From the NCBI RefSeq assembly GCF_000429945.1, contig NZ_AUCV01000034.1, forward strand, positions 1 to 64,000: a DNA stretch of 64,000 nucleotides, read 5' to 3'. Below the pieces are notes generated by a model. That model made no database searches. It was not told the origin of the DNA and was given only the letters and a program-made list of their open reading frames with translations. Origin of the DNA: Desulfogranum japonicum DSM 18378. Lineage in GTDB: Bacteria > Desulfobacterota > Desulfobulbia > Desulfobulbales > Desulfobulbaceae. Position numbers and translations under genes: made by a program. This document shows positions 1 through 9,064 of the stretch, in pieces (position 1 is the first letter of the stretch; each line of letters opens with the position of its first letter).

Positions 1-100
1 CCTCAAGGCTCGTTGGAGACTACAACGTTGATAGGTCGGGTGTGGAAGTGCAGTAATGCATGGAGCTAACCGATACTAATTAGCCGTGAGGCTTAACCAT
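1..100 (+). rRNA. rrl: 23S ribosomal RNA, 3' end (partial)
   Basis: The window opens inside the last ~100 bases of a 23S rRNA. The stretch ending in CCGTGAGGCTTAACC is the conserved 3' end, and the preceding segment with GATAGGTCGGGTGTGGAAG is the last large helix of domain VI. The 5' part lies outside the window. The 3' boundary is approximate. It is followed after about 60 bases by the 5S gene, so this is the tail of a normal rRNA operon. Confidence 0.95.
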
Positions 101-160
101 ATCCTTTTGTAAACAAAGTTTACCCTGCTATTTTAATTGTTATGACTTTACATAGATTTT

Positions 161-276
<116 letters not shown>

Positions 277-284
277 CTTTTTTC

Positions 285-325
285 AAAACCGCTTTAAGGG
301 ATTTCCTTAAAGCGGTTTTTTTTTG
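285..325 (+). terminator. Rho-independent terminator of the rRNA operon
   Basis: A 14-15 bp stem (AAAACCGCTTTAAGG pairing with CCTTAAAGCGGTTTT) with a 4-base loop, directly followed by a T run. It sits 10 bases after the 5S gene and is the strongest intrinsic terminator in the window. Confidence 0.95.
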
Positions 326-430
326 CCTATCAATATACGTACCGATAATATACGCTATACCCTGCCCTGTACGAATTTGTTTCATCCTCGATCATTACTC
401 TCCAATCCCCTCCCCTCTTTCCGGAGTCAA

Positions 431-1123
431 TCAATCGGAAAAGCAGCGCCACCATGGCTGGGGCTCACAGAAAAATGTCATCGCACATGCTCGTGTGGGA
501 TGCTCAATGGTTAACGCTTTTGCATGAAGGGCAATGTTGCCTCCAGGAACTCGTATTTTACTACCATACCTGTAATCTCCGAGTAAGGGGTACCCGCGAT
601 GGCTGAACTGTAGACGTATCTGATGGTGTCTTCCAGTCTTAAGATCAATATTTACTTGAGTAATCTTTTTCTGAAAGATCTTACCGACGCTAAACTCCAG
701 AACAGCTTTCTTACCTGCAGGATCAATCCAGGCGTGTTTTCCTTTTCGCCTGATATTATCTATCCACATCCCTTTTGCTGGCAGGCGCCCTTCAACAAGG
801 CCTATATAGTGCTTTCCAACCTTTCGCTCCCTTATTTGCTCGGATAACCTTCGTGCGGCTTTAGATGTCCTTGCAAGGACAATAACACCCGAGACAGGTC
901 GATCTAATCGATGTACAAGTCCCAGATAAACATTACCAGGTTTTTTATATTTCTTTTTTATATACTGTTTTGCCAATGTCAGTATATCTTGGTCGCCGGT
1001 GGCATCTTCTTGCACAAGTATTCCTGCGGCTTTATTCACAACAAGAAGATGGTTGTCTTCGTAAAGAATTGGTATGGTATCCCCTTTTTGACTAACTATT
1101 TGCGAACAACAATCCATAATCAT
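431..1123 (-). CDS. RluA-family pseudouridine synthase
   Basis: A 230-residue enzyme that isomerises uridine to pseudouridine in RNA, probably rRNA or tRNA. The family signature HRLDRPVSG lies at residues 71-79 with the catalytic Asp74; the later KTGRHHQIR segment is the second conserved RluA motif. There is no N-terminal S4 domain, so it resembles short, stand-alone members (RluA/TruC or RluE-like size) and not RluC/RluD. The target position cannot be read from sequence. Two in-frame ATG codons lie 6 bases apart at the start; the upstream one is used. It converges on the rRNA operon and has no obvious operon partner. Confidence 0.9.
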   Translation of the reverse strand: MIMDCCSQIVSQKGDTIPILYEDNHLLVVNKAAGILVQEDATGDQDILTLAKQYIKKKYKKPGNVYLGLVHRLDRPVSGVIVLARTSKAARRLSEQIRERKVGKHYIGLVEGRLPAKGMWIDNIRRKGKHAWIDPAGKKAVLEFSVGKIFQKKITQVNIDLKTGRHHQIRLQFSHRGYPLLGDYRYGSKIRVPGGNIALHAKALTIEHPTRACAMTFFCEPQPWWRCFSD

Positions 1124-1163
1124 ATATACCTGAACGCTACATATACTTTTTCAACTGCCTCAT

Positions 1164-3143
1164 ATGAATGCCAGACTTCTTATAATCAGTGCTCCAAGTC
1201 CCTATTTTTTTTATATTCCCATGGGCAGCTTTGGGGTTTGCGATTTCCTCAGCAAACATAATATTCAATCAAAAATATTTAACCCTGCACTCTATTCCAG
1301 CGCCCGAATTCCTACCCTACTGCACGAACAGCTTATGCAATTCAAACCTACCCATGTAGCCATTGTCTGCCATTGGCAAGAGACTGTACATGGGCTTCTT
1401 GAAATGATGTCTCTGATTAAAGGACTTGAACCGAATGTAAAGCTTTTAGCAGGAGGATTCACAGCATCATATTTTTCCTCCAGCCTCATGCGACATTGCC
1501 CAGACCTGGATTTCATTATTCAAGGTGACCCAGAAAAACCTTTATTGGACTTGTTGACCGCCAAGCCGCTGACTCATATAGACAACCTGTCATACAGAAC
1601 TGGCGATATTATTGCCAGAAACGATTCTGTGTGGCTCATGGACGAGATGCTTCTGAGTACTCTCTCGTACTCAAATCTCCGACATCTCAATGACTGGGAA
1701 AAATATATAGAAAAAACCAATACAAAGCTCGGCTTTCCATTACTCATTGGCCGAGGATGTATTTTCGACTGTGCTTATTGCGGCGGAGGTAGAACAGCCT
1801 TTCGCACCCATTCCTCGCGTAACAAACCGGTACAACGCTCCATTGAGGCTATATTACAGGATTTACATATTCTCAAACAATACACAGATACACTTTACAT
1901 CTGCTATGAAAATGATCAACAATACCTCGTTGATCTCTTTCAAGCTATTGAGCAGGACGTGGGCTTACGTCAACATTTCACGCTCAATTATGGTGCGTGG
2001 CATCCCATCGACGATATTTTTCTCAATGCCTATGTTCAAGCATTCCGTATTGATGACAAAAAACCGATTTTTGAATTTTCTCCGGAAGTAATTTCTGACC
2101 GGAGTCGAGCTACCATTAAAGGTACTCTTGCCACTACATTAAAAAAGACTCTTGAATCTGTAGCAGCAATACACAACAGGTTACATGGTCAGGTAAAAAT
2201 AGAGATTTTTTTCAGTCGTTATCATCCGACCGAAAATCAACCCTCCCTGCTTTTAGCGGAAATCATACAAATTTATATGCTCAAGCACCAACTTTTTAAA
2301 GAGCACCTTTTCTCAGCCCATATTTGTTATGACCATCTTTCTACAGATGTTGCCTCGAACTATTGGAACACACACACACAGGGTATAGAAGACTTTTCCC
2401 TGTTCCTTGAGAAGAAACAGGCAATTGACGAACAGAGTCATTATCATTTTCCCATGGACAATTTATGCATTTACCTGCCTGAAGAAATTCCCCATGAGCA
2501 ACTTGCCTCCCTTGAAGCTCTTATACATACCCTTGATACTTTGGAGCAACGAGCAAGTGAACTCTTCCATATTCTCTTTGCAGCTTTTTCTTCTTCATGG
2601 GTTACAGTTGTAAAAGAGATCGTTGCTGCTCGAGTTGACAAGGATGGAAGAGATTATTTTCAACAGGTCCCCATCATAGACCTGATTCAAACACTAAGCG
2701 AGACTCTGGCTACCAGATACTCCAGAGAGCAGAGGCATTATTTCCCAGATCTGTTTCGCTATACATTGCAGAAACTTACTCTTGAAGAAATACACATCGA
2801 ACGAACAGAAAATTCAAAAAATACGGATTGTTATATACTTGACCAAGAACGAGTTTCCACCCATTCTTACAATTATGTAGATACCATAAATTTTGTCAAT
2901 CATATCTACAATGAACAAGGTGTCCTCAAGGGATATGACAGAACAGTATACCTGTTCCTGAAAGACCGGATTATTTCCCTTCCTCATAAGACCTACCGTT
3001 TAACGCTACGTCTTTTTGAACAGCAGCTATCAAAAGCTCAATATATCTCTCGCCTGCGTGAACTTCCAGGCATTGACCTCCAGCTCCACGAAGAACTTAT
3101 GGAAATACTGATACAGCACGGTATACTTTTGCCATGTTCCTAG
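1164..3143 (+). CDS. B12-binding-domain radical SAM protein of unknown function
   Basis: A 659-residue protein. Residues ~1-150 look like a cobalamin-binding Rossmann-type domain (LLAGGFTAS near 95-102, IIQGDPEKPLL near 118-128, as in B12-binding radical SAM enzymes). The radical SAM signature is CX3CX2C at Cys199, Cys203 and Cys206, followed by GGGR. The last ~250 residues match nothing I can name; the final ~50 resemble a small helical or winged-helix tail. By family knowledge such enzymes do methylations, rearrangements or other radical chemistry; the substrate is unknown here. No RiPP precursor or biosynthetic partner is adjacent. The start lacks a strong ribosome binding site. Its TAG stop lies inside the left terminal inverted repeat of a mobile-type repeat. 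Confidence 0.85.
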   Translation: MNARLLIISAPSPYFFYIPMGSFGVCDFLSKHNIQSKIFNPALYSSARIPTLLHEQLMQFKPTHVAIVCHWQETVHGLLEMMSLIKGLEPNVKLLAGGFTASYFSSSLMRHCPDLDFIIQGDPEKPLLDLLTAKPLTHIDNLSYRTGDIIARNDSVWLMDEMLLSTLSYSNLRHLNDWEKYIEKTNTKLGFPLLIGRGCIFDCAYCGGGRTAFRTHSSRNKPVQRSIEAILQDLHILKQYTDTLYICYENDQQYLVDLFQAIEQDVGLRQHFTLNYGAWHPIDDIFLNAYVQAFRIDDKKPIFEFSPEVISDRSRATIKGTLATTLKKTLESVAAIHNRLHGQVKIEIFFSRYHPTENQPSLLLAEIIQIYMLKHQLFKEHLFSAHICYDHLSTDVASNYWNTHTQGIEDFSLFLEKKQAIDEQSHYHFPMDNLCIYLPEEIPHEQLASLEALIHTLDTLEQRASELFHILFAAFSSSWVTVVKEIVAARVDKDGRDYFQQVPIIDLIQTLSETLATRYSREQRHYFPDLFRYTLQKLTLEEIHIERTENSKNTDCYILDQERVSTHSYNYVDTINFVNHIYNEQGVLKGYDRTVYLFLKDRIISLPHKTYRLTLRLFEQQLSKAQYISRLRELPGIDLQLHEELMEILIQHGILLPCS

Positions 3144-3288
3144 GAGTCTGTCGGAGAAAGCTCTTTTTCCCCATATTTGTGTTGTTTTCAAAAAATCAGT
3201 ACTCGCAATATCAACTATATGGCTGCGCCTGATTTCCTGAAAACGCCTAAATCTCAGAAAAAATAGCAATTCTCCGACAGATTCCTAG
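3140..3288 (-). repeat. Dispersed inverted-repeat element, copy A
   Basis: About 149 bp bounded by near-perfect terminal inverted repeats (CTAGGAGTCTGTCGGAGAA on the left; the right end read in reverse is CTAGGAATCTGTCGGAGAA, 18 of 19 matching). Read on the minus strand it aligns with the two other copies near 38.5 and 39.5 kb, sharing the core ATAGTTGATATTGCGAG. It encodes no protein I accept. Its size, terminal repeats and dispersal fit a MITE-like, non-autonomous element, but no matching transposase is in the window. Confidence 0.8.
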
Positions 3289-3388
3289 AATGGAGGAACT
3301 TGATTCTACCCTTGCTATGAGATGCATATCCGTTATGTACCCTAGGTAAATACAACGGTGAGAATCTGAAAAAGAATGTCAAAGCTGT

Positions 3389-4567
3389 TTATCTGTAAAT
3401 GGAAAAGGCCTGGTCAACGGTTTCGATGGGGATTGCAAATCCTATTCCCTGTGTATTTTTGATGATCATCGTATTGACCCCAAGAACTTTTCCTGTTTCT
3501 GTGATTAATGGTCCTCCGCTATTGCCTGGATTAATTGGGGCGTCGATCTGTACGTACTCTTTGCCATCATAGCTGCGGTATCCGGAAATAACCCCGGAGG
3601 TAACAGTATGTCTCAAACCGACCGGGCTGCCAATGGTAAAAACCTTCTCGCCTTGAGCAGGCCACTCTGACTTGGTTGCAGGTTTGATAAATGGAGAATT
3701 ATATACGTACACAGAGATCATCGCCAAATCATGCTCGGGACTCACTTGCAGTGTTGAAACCTGATACTCTGTACCATCTATTAACACTACTTTGCCATCA
3801 CGAGCAAAATCGGCATCTTTCATGAGCTGAAAACGCTCGTTGAGCTTTTCGTACCGTTGTTTATTGCTCTTGTACTCCCGTTCTCGCAGCGCAGTGTTTT
3901 TTAACACCTGGTCTTTATAGGCCTTGTCCTGTATGTCAGGAACCCTTTTTCGAATCATTGTCAGGTTTCGTCGTTCATTCTCCAAATATTCATTAAACTG
4001 TCGAAGCTCCTGTTGCAACTTGCCGAGTTGCAGGTTATCCACTTCCACCACGTGCCGGTTGGTAATAATCGTACCGTGGCTATCAATAAAAAAGCCAGAT
4101 CCACTTCCCCAAGGGCTTACAAGGGAGACGGTAGCATTACGTGCCACCTCAACGGGACTGTGAGTCGGTGAAAATTCTTCCAACTGCCCAACCAACCCGC
4201 TGGTACCTGCAGATCGACGTTGCTGAAAAGCAGCAGCGTTTCCCACAGACGCTTTCAGAGACACATCCTCGGATACAACTGTTTTTTCTTTCTCTGTCTC
4301 CGACACCGCAGACAGGGAGGTGTCTGCTTGCTCAACACTGGTTGTCTCTGTTCCTTTTTGTCCGATGAAAATGCCAACACCCAGTGCAGCCGCAACAATT
4401 GCCAACAGTAAAAAAAGCGAAAGTCCCTTTGAGCCTCCTGCCTCTGCAGGCTGCTGAGAAAGTCGCTGTTTTTTATTTTGTGCAGCCTCATATTTAGCAA
4501 AAATAAGACCGCATTTCTGACACTCTTTGACATCGCCTTGCCGAAATCCGCATTTAGGACACTTCAT
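3389..4567 (-). CDS. Membrane-anchored S1C (HtrA-like) serine protease with N-terminal zinc ribbon
   Basis: A 392-residue protein. Residues 1-20 hold two CxxC pairs (Cys3/Cys6, Cys16/Cys19) forming a small zinc ribbon. A single membrane segment lies at ~49-69, then a low-complexity linker, then a trypsin-like domain with triad His172 (NRHV), Asp280 (HDLAM) and Ser350 (GNSGGP). No PDZ domain follows, unlike DegP/DegS. A charged ~70-residue stretch (182-252) between His and Asp has heptad-like spacing and probably forms a coiled coil. Topology puts the ribbon in the cytoplasm and the protease in the periplasm. It may be a quality-control or regulatory protease; the substrate is unknown. The chosen ATG is one codon inside a GTG. 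Confidence 0.85.
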   Translation of the reverse strand: MKCPKCGFRQGDVKECQKCGLIFAKYEAAQNKKQRLSQQPAEAGGSKGLSLFLLLAIVAAALGVGIFIGQKGTETTSVEQADTSLSAVSETEKEKTVVSEDVSLKASVGNAAAFQQRRSAGTSGLVGQLEEFSPTHSPVEVARNATVSLVSPWGSGSGFFIDSHGTIITNRHVVEVDNLQLGKLQQELRQFNEYLENERRNLTMIRKRVPDIQDKAYKDQVLKNTALREREYKSNKQRYEKLNERFQLMKDADFARDGKVVLIDGTEYQVSTLQVSPEHDLAMISVYVYNSPFIKPATKSEWPAQGEKVFTIGSPVGLRHTVTSGVISGYRSYDGKEYVQIDAPINPGNSGGPLITETGKVLGVNTMIIKNTQGIGFAIPIETVDQAFSIYR

Positions 4568-4779
4568 CACACTTCACTTTTGAAACAAATATTATTGAAT
4601 CTCATTACAATACAAGACATTGCAGCAACATCAGACATGTTATTAAGCAATAACCATGAACCGGCATCCTTCGATCAGGCCTCATCGCATATATATTCAC
4701 AAAGAGATATGCCTGAACGAATGCATGGTAGCGTCCGTAAGATCATGTCGAAATCCTTAGACCTTGGTAAGCTGTTATA

Positions 4780-4959
4780 TCAATCCATTGGATCAAACAG
4801 ATCTTTTGTTGCATAACACATGGGACAAACCCATTCATCCGGCAACTCTTCAAAGGCCACACCAGGAGATATATTATTCATTGCATCTCCTTTTTCAGGC
4901 TTATAAACGTAGCCGCAGTTCACGCAAATATACCAGCCAGTACCGTTTTCTTGATCCAT
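4780..4959 (-). CDS. Rubredoxin
   Basis: A 59-residue protein. Four cysteines, Cys12-Val-Asn-Cys15-Gly-Tyr and Cys45-Pro-Met-Cys48, give the FeS4 site; the ELPDEWVCP stretch is the rubredoxin signature. The usual Gly after the last Cys is Tyr here. Rubredoxins are one-electron carriers in the cytoplasm. The start codon lies 2 bases after the methionine synthase stop, so the two genes are almost certainly co-transcribed and perhaps translationally coupled. This suggests, as inference only, that it supplies electrons for reductive reactivation of cob(II)alamin in that enzyme, a job done by flavodoxin in E. coli. Confidence 0.92.
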   Translation of the reverse strand: MDQENGTGWYICVNCGYVYKPEKGDAMNNISPGVAFEELPDEWVCPMCYATKDLFDPMD

Positions 4960-4961
4960 TT

Positions 4962-7412
4962 CTACACCGCAAAATATTTTGCCTGTGGGTGATGCACTAC
5001 AATAGCTGAAGTAGTCTGTTCAGGCACCATTTGCATATTTTCCGTCAAGGAGATACCCAATCGTTCGGGCTGTAAAAATGCAAAGAGTGGCTGATGCACA
5101 TCCAGGTCAGGACAGGCAGGATACCCGAACCCGTAGCGACTTCCCTGATATCCTTGTCGTACTGCTGCAGCGATATCACCGGTTTCATCCCCGCTGATTC
5201 CCATCTCGTTTCGCATAACTCCATGCCAGTATTCGGCAAGGGCATCAGTTGCCTCTACACTGAATCCATGCAACATAAGATAGTCATGGTAAGCATCGGC
5301 GGCATAGAGCATTGCTGTTTCCTCGCTCATTTTTTCCCCAATGGTGACCACAAAAAATCCAGCGATATCCCCACCTTCTTCCTTAGTCTTGAAATAATCG
5401 GTAATGCAGCGATGTGGAGCCTCGCTCTGCCGGGGAAAGGCAAAAGGGTACTGTTGACCATCTGCCTCAACATACAGGGTCTCCCCTTCAGCATAGCAGG
5501 GAAAATACCCATATGTAATTTTAGGACAGATTAAATTTTTCTCCAAGGACTCACGAACAATTTTTTCGTAAAGAGGTTCCACTGTCCCGGTAATCAGTTC
5601 CTGATATTCATTGGCAGTCATTTTACCTCTGCGGTATCCCCATCGCCCTCTAAACAGGGCCTGGGTGTTGACCAGGGATAAAAACTTTTCAGGATCTACA
5701 TGCTCAACATATTTCTTCCCCAGAAAAGGCGGCTTTGGAACAGGATTATTTCTCAAGACAGTCGAATCCTTCACCCCGGGTTTCATCTGTTCCGGTACCC
5801 TTCCGCTGTTGAATGTGGTTGCAGTCAGGGTTCCCTCTTCAAGTTCTCGTACAGCCTTTAATCCCGCAAAAGCGTCTGGACAATACACCACCGGCTCACT
5901 GTGATGAGGAACGCAATTTTCAGCTACAAATCTTGGTGTTAACGCCGCGCCACCCAACAATATGGGTACGTTAATACCCGCATTTCTATACTGGGACATA
6001 GAATCTTGCATGACGATTGCTGATTTCACAAGCAGACCGCTCAACCCGATGGCATCCACATTGAGCTCACGGGCTTTTTCGATGATCATCTCAGTAGGCA
6101 CATTGATTCCAATATTGTGAACCTCATACCCATTGTTACTGAGGATGATATCAACCAGGTTTTTACCGATATCATGGACATCCCCCTGAACAGTGGCCAA
6201 AAGAATACTGGTTGTACTTCCGGCTTCATTTTTATCCATGTGGGGTTCCAACGCTTTGACCGACAATTTCATGACTTCTGCAGATTGCAGAACAAAAGGG
6301 AGAAGGATTTCACCTCTTCCGAACAATTCTCCCACATGGCGCATGGCAGGCACCAGTATCTGATTAATTATGGCTATGGGTTTAAAGCGCTCCATCAAAA
6401 TGAAAAGTAAGTCTTCCAGACCGTCTTTATCTCCTTCTACCACTTTAGCAAACATCTGCTCTTCAGTGGTTTTGTTGCCTTCACTGTCTTTCTGCTCGGT
6501 TTCCTCACCAATATCTTGAAAATATTCAATGAATCGCATCAAAGGTTTTTGTTCTTGACCGTTCCTGCGATCAAACAGCAAATCTCGACAAACCTCCCTG
6601 TCATCATCAGATATTTTTGCCAGAGGCAAAATTTTTGCGGCATCGACAATGGCTGCATCCAGCCCTGCCTGAACAGCCTCATGTAAAAAGACAGAATTGA
6701 GAATGCGGCGAGCTTTTGGGGGTAAACCAAAAGAGATATTACTCAACCCAAGAACAGTCAGGCATCCTGGCAATTCTTTTTTTACCAGTCGTATTCCTTC
6801 CAGGGTCTGGATAGCAGCGTCTTCCAGTTTTTCATCACCAGACCCCACAGTAAAGGTCAGACAGTCAAAAAGCAGATCATGGGGACGAAGCCCACACTGG
6901 TTAACGGCAATTTGATATATGCCCTTTGCAATGTTGAGTTTTTCATCCGCGGTCATGGCCATGCCCTTTTCCCCAATGGTAAGGGCTACCACTGCTGCAC
7001 CATATTTTTTTGCAGCTTGGCAAACTCTCTTGAGCGTCTTTCCCCCATCTTCAAGGTTCACAGAATTAATTATAGCCCTACCGGGATAAATCTTCAGGCA
7101 TGCTTCAATACAATCTGGCGTAGTGGAATCGATCATCACCGGACACTTCAGTGACTGTGCACACATCCTTACCAGAGTGGTCAAGTCTTTAAGCTCATCT
7201 CTCCCCGCATACGCTGTACAGAGATCAATGACATGCGCGCCCTTGGTCTCCTGTTCCAAGGCCACTTTGAGACATGCATCGTAGTCATCTGCAAGCAGTA
7301 GTTCTCGAAATTTTTTCGATCCATTGGTGTTTGCACGCTCACCTATTAATAACGGGGGGATTTCCTGTTGAAGTTCTACGGCTCGATACAGACTGGATAC
7401 AGAAGGTTTCAT
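4962..7412 (-). CDS. metH: Methionine synthase, pterin-binding + B12-binding + activation modules (split MetH)
   Basis: An 816-residue protein corresponding to the C-terminal two-thirds of MetH. Residues ~15-270 are the methyltetrahydrofolate (pterin) binding barrel ([18 protein letters not shown]). About 315-395 is the four-helix cap. About 400-530 is the cobalamin-binding domain with DVHDIGKN; His413 is the lower axial ligand. About 590-816 is the AdoMet-dependent reactivation domain. The homocysteine-binding module is missing and is encoded by the gene just upstream, whose stop overlaps this start (ATGA). Together they should transfer methyl from methyl-THF to homocysteine. The rubredoxin gene follows directly. 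Confidence 0.93.
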   Translation of the reverse strand: MKPSVSSLYRAVELQQEIPPLLIGERANTNGSKKFRELLLADDYDACLKVALEQETKGAHVIDLCTAYAGRDELKDLTTLVRMCAQSLKCPVMIDSTTPDCIEACLKIYPGRAIINSVNLEDGGKTLKRVCQAAKKYGAAVVALTIGEKGMAMTADEKLNIAKGIYQIAVNQCGLRPHDLLFDCLTFTVGSGDEKLEDAAIQTLEGIRLVKKELPGCLTVLGLSNISFGLPPKARRILNSVFLHEAVQAGLDAAIVDAAKILPLAKISDDDREVCRDLLFDRRNGQEQKPLMRFIEYFQDIGEETEQKDSEGNKTTEEQMFAKVVEGDKDGLEDLLFILMERFKPIAIINQILVPAMRHVGELFGRGEILLPFVLQSAEVMKLSVKALEPHMDKNEAGSTTSILLATVQGDVHDIGKNLVDIILSNNGYEVHNIGINVPTEMIIEKARELNVDAIGLSGLLVKSAIVMQDSMSQYRNAGINVPILLGGAALTPRFVAENCVPHHSEPVVYCPDAFAGLKAVRELEEGTLTATTFNSGRVPEQMKPGVKDSTVLRNNPVPKPPFLGKKYVEHVDPEKFLSLVNTQALFRGRWGYRRGKMTANEYQELITGTVEPLYEKIVRESLEKNLICPKITYGYFPCYAEGETLYVEADGQQYPFAFPRQSEAPHRCITDYFKTKEEGGDIAGFFVVTIGEKMSEETAMLYAADAYHDYLMLHGFSVEATDALAEYWHGVMRNEMGISGDETGDIAAAVRQGYQGSRYGFGYPACPDLDVHQPLFAFLQPERLGISLTENMQMVPEQTTSAIVVHHPQAKYFAV

Positions 7413-8332
7413 GCGCTCACCTCCCGAATACCAGGCTTCACCCCTTTAAGGGTTTTCACAAGTTCTCTGGTATGCTCCGGTGTGGTACCGCAGCAGCCTC
7501 CAACCACGCTGACACCGTAATCAGTGACAAAACGTTTCATTTCCTGTGCATACTGCTCAGGAGTGAGCGTGTAGCAGACTTGCCCATCAATAACCTCGGG
7601 GAGGCCCTGATTTGGAACGCAGGAAATCCTGCCTGGCCAATGTCGGCTCAAGTAACGGATATGGGACTCCATATCCCTTGGCCCTGTGGCGCAATTGAGC
7701 CCAAAGGAAAAAAGAGGAAATGGCTCAAAGGTCACTGCCGCTGTAGCAATATCGGAACCAACAAGCATGGTACCGGTTTTTTCTATGGTAATGGATGCCA
7801 TCACCGGAATATCCTTGTCCATTTCTTCCAACACCTCAAAACATGTGGCCAGGGTTGTCTTGACCTGGAGCATATCCTGACAGGTCTCCACAATCAACAT
7901 ATCCACCCCAGCCTTAACCAACGCTCGAACCTGTTCCCCATGTGCACTGGCCAGCTCTTCCACAGAAATATGCTCCAAAGAGGGCAGCTTGGTACCTGGC
8001 CCGACGGAACCACCAATATACACATCAGGTTTACCGCCTATGGCTTTTCTGGCATTCTCCACTCCTGCAAAAATCAATTCTTCAACCTGGTCTTGTAACC
8101 CGTATTCTTCAAGAACGATCCTGCTGGCACCAAATGTGTTCGTCTCCAGGACCATGGCACCGGCATCGACAAACCGTGAATGCAATTCTATCAACACCTC
8201 TGGTGCTGAAATATTAAGTATCTCCACACAGCCTTCTTTTCCCTGCCAGGCTGATTGAGGTATAATCATCTGCTGCAGGTTGGTCCCGCAAGCTCCGTCT
8301 AAAATCAGTAGATCATGGTCCGTAGGTTTCAT
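7409..8332 (-). CDS. Homocysteine S-methyltransferase subunit (N-terminal MetH module)
   Basis: A 307-residue TIM-barrel protein equal to the first module of MetH. The zinc-binding cysteines are Cys214 (GLNCATGP) and Cys280-Cys281 (GGCCGTTP). It binds and activates homocysteine. Its last 4 bases overlap the start of the pterin/B12 gene, which ensures balanced synthesis of both parts. Length matches the isolated module, so this looks like a true split and not a frameshift: the downstream gene has its own Met and no homologous residue is lost. Upstream sequence shows no recognisable cobalamin, SAM or SAH riboswitch. Confidence 0.92.
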   Translation of the reverse strand: MKPTDHDLLILDGACGTNLQQMIIPQSAWQGKEGCVEILNISAPEVLIELHSRFVDAGAMVLETNTFGASRIVLEEYGLQDQVEELIFAGVENARKAIGGKPDVYIGGSVGPGTKLPSLEHISVEELASAHGEQVRALVKAGVDMLIVETCQDMLQVKTTLATCFEVLEEMDKDIPVMASITIEKTGTMLVGSDIATAAVTFEPFPLFSFGLNCATGPRDMESHIRYLSRHWPGRISCVPNQGLPEVIDGQVCYTLTPEQYAQEMKRFVTDYGVSVVGGCCGTTPEHTRELVKTLKGVKPGIREVSA

Positions 8333-8625
8333 ACGTTACTTCTATTTCAGCTGATTTCCTCTCTCTAGATTCACACTGGAGAGAAAATATTTTCTTGTTG
8401 TGTTATTCTATATACCTTTCACATCTGTCCAGATTACGCTCAACCCAGTTTCATCATACCTACACGTATAAGAACGAGTTGTAAAAAAGACAGGATGTGC
8501 ACCCTAACATTTTGGTCACGAAAGAAAAGAGAAAAACAACGTCAAAACGTGGAGAAACATTTTTTCATCTCTATAAGGATAAATTCTCGGGCACATCGGC
8601 TGTCCTTAAAACCACGCCCCACTGA

Positions 8626-8976
8626 TCAGGCCGCCTTAAAGACAGGCATATCGGGGACGCCCCAGTGTTTGGGAAGAGGTGATTGCAGTGACGCTGTACA
8701 TACCCACATGGCGATTTTTCCAGAACTGCCAGGGAGGTGTCCAAAAAATCTTGAAGCTGCCGCCAGATATTTAAACTGTTCGTGGCTCATTTTGGTGAGC
8801 AAGGCGTTTCCATTTATAAAAAAATCAACCCTTGTGGATCCCTTTATCATAAGTACCGAGTTTTGCTCCTCCATCATTTCATCGGAAAGAAAGCGAACTG
8901 ATTGCAGCTTTGCTCTTCCTTTTTCGATACCTTTAAATGTAAACAGTGCTCGACTAATGATCATTTTAAATTCCAT
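8626..8976 (-). CDS. Hypothetical protein, 116 residues
   Basis: Supported by a strong ribosome binding site (AAGGAGGG seven bases before ATG) and by plausible amino-acid composition. There is no signal peptide, membrane segment or recognised motif. The pattern of alternating strands and helices suggests one small alpha/beta domain. It points the same way as the split methionine synthase 290 bases downstream, but the gap argues for separate transcription. Function unknown. Confidence 0.65.
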   Translation of the reverse strand: MEFKMIISRALFTFKGIEKGRAKLQSVRFLSDEMMEEQNSVLMIKGSTRVDFFINGNALLTKMSHEQFKYLAAASRFFGHLPGSSGKIAMWVCTASLQSPLPKHWGVPDMPVFKAA

Positions 8977-9064
8977 GGTGACCCTCCTTAAGAATCGTTT
9001 TTCTTGACTCTACCAGGGGAGGTTTGTCATATAGTGAGCAACCCTATTATTTTTTGCAAAAAAA

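Noticed and set aside
911-1261. Plus-strand 116-codon frame between the RluA-like and radical SAM genes
   Set aside because: It lies antisense to the RluA-like gene and overlaps the radical SAM start; it is a shadow frame.
3030-3269. Frame on the minus strand across repeat copy A, similar in translation to a frame at 39409-39651 in copy C
   Set aside because: The shared segment (SHIVDIAS...DFL) follows from the DNA repeat itself. Copy B has a shifted frame and a stop, and the frames run into unrelated flanks. Coding is not supported.
8333-8625. Possible SAM, SAH or cobalamin riboswitch upstream of the split methionine synthase
   Set aside because: No conserved core (for example a B12 box) was seen on the minus strand.
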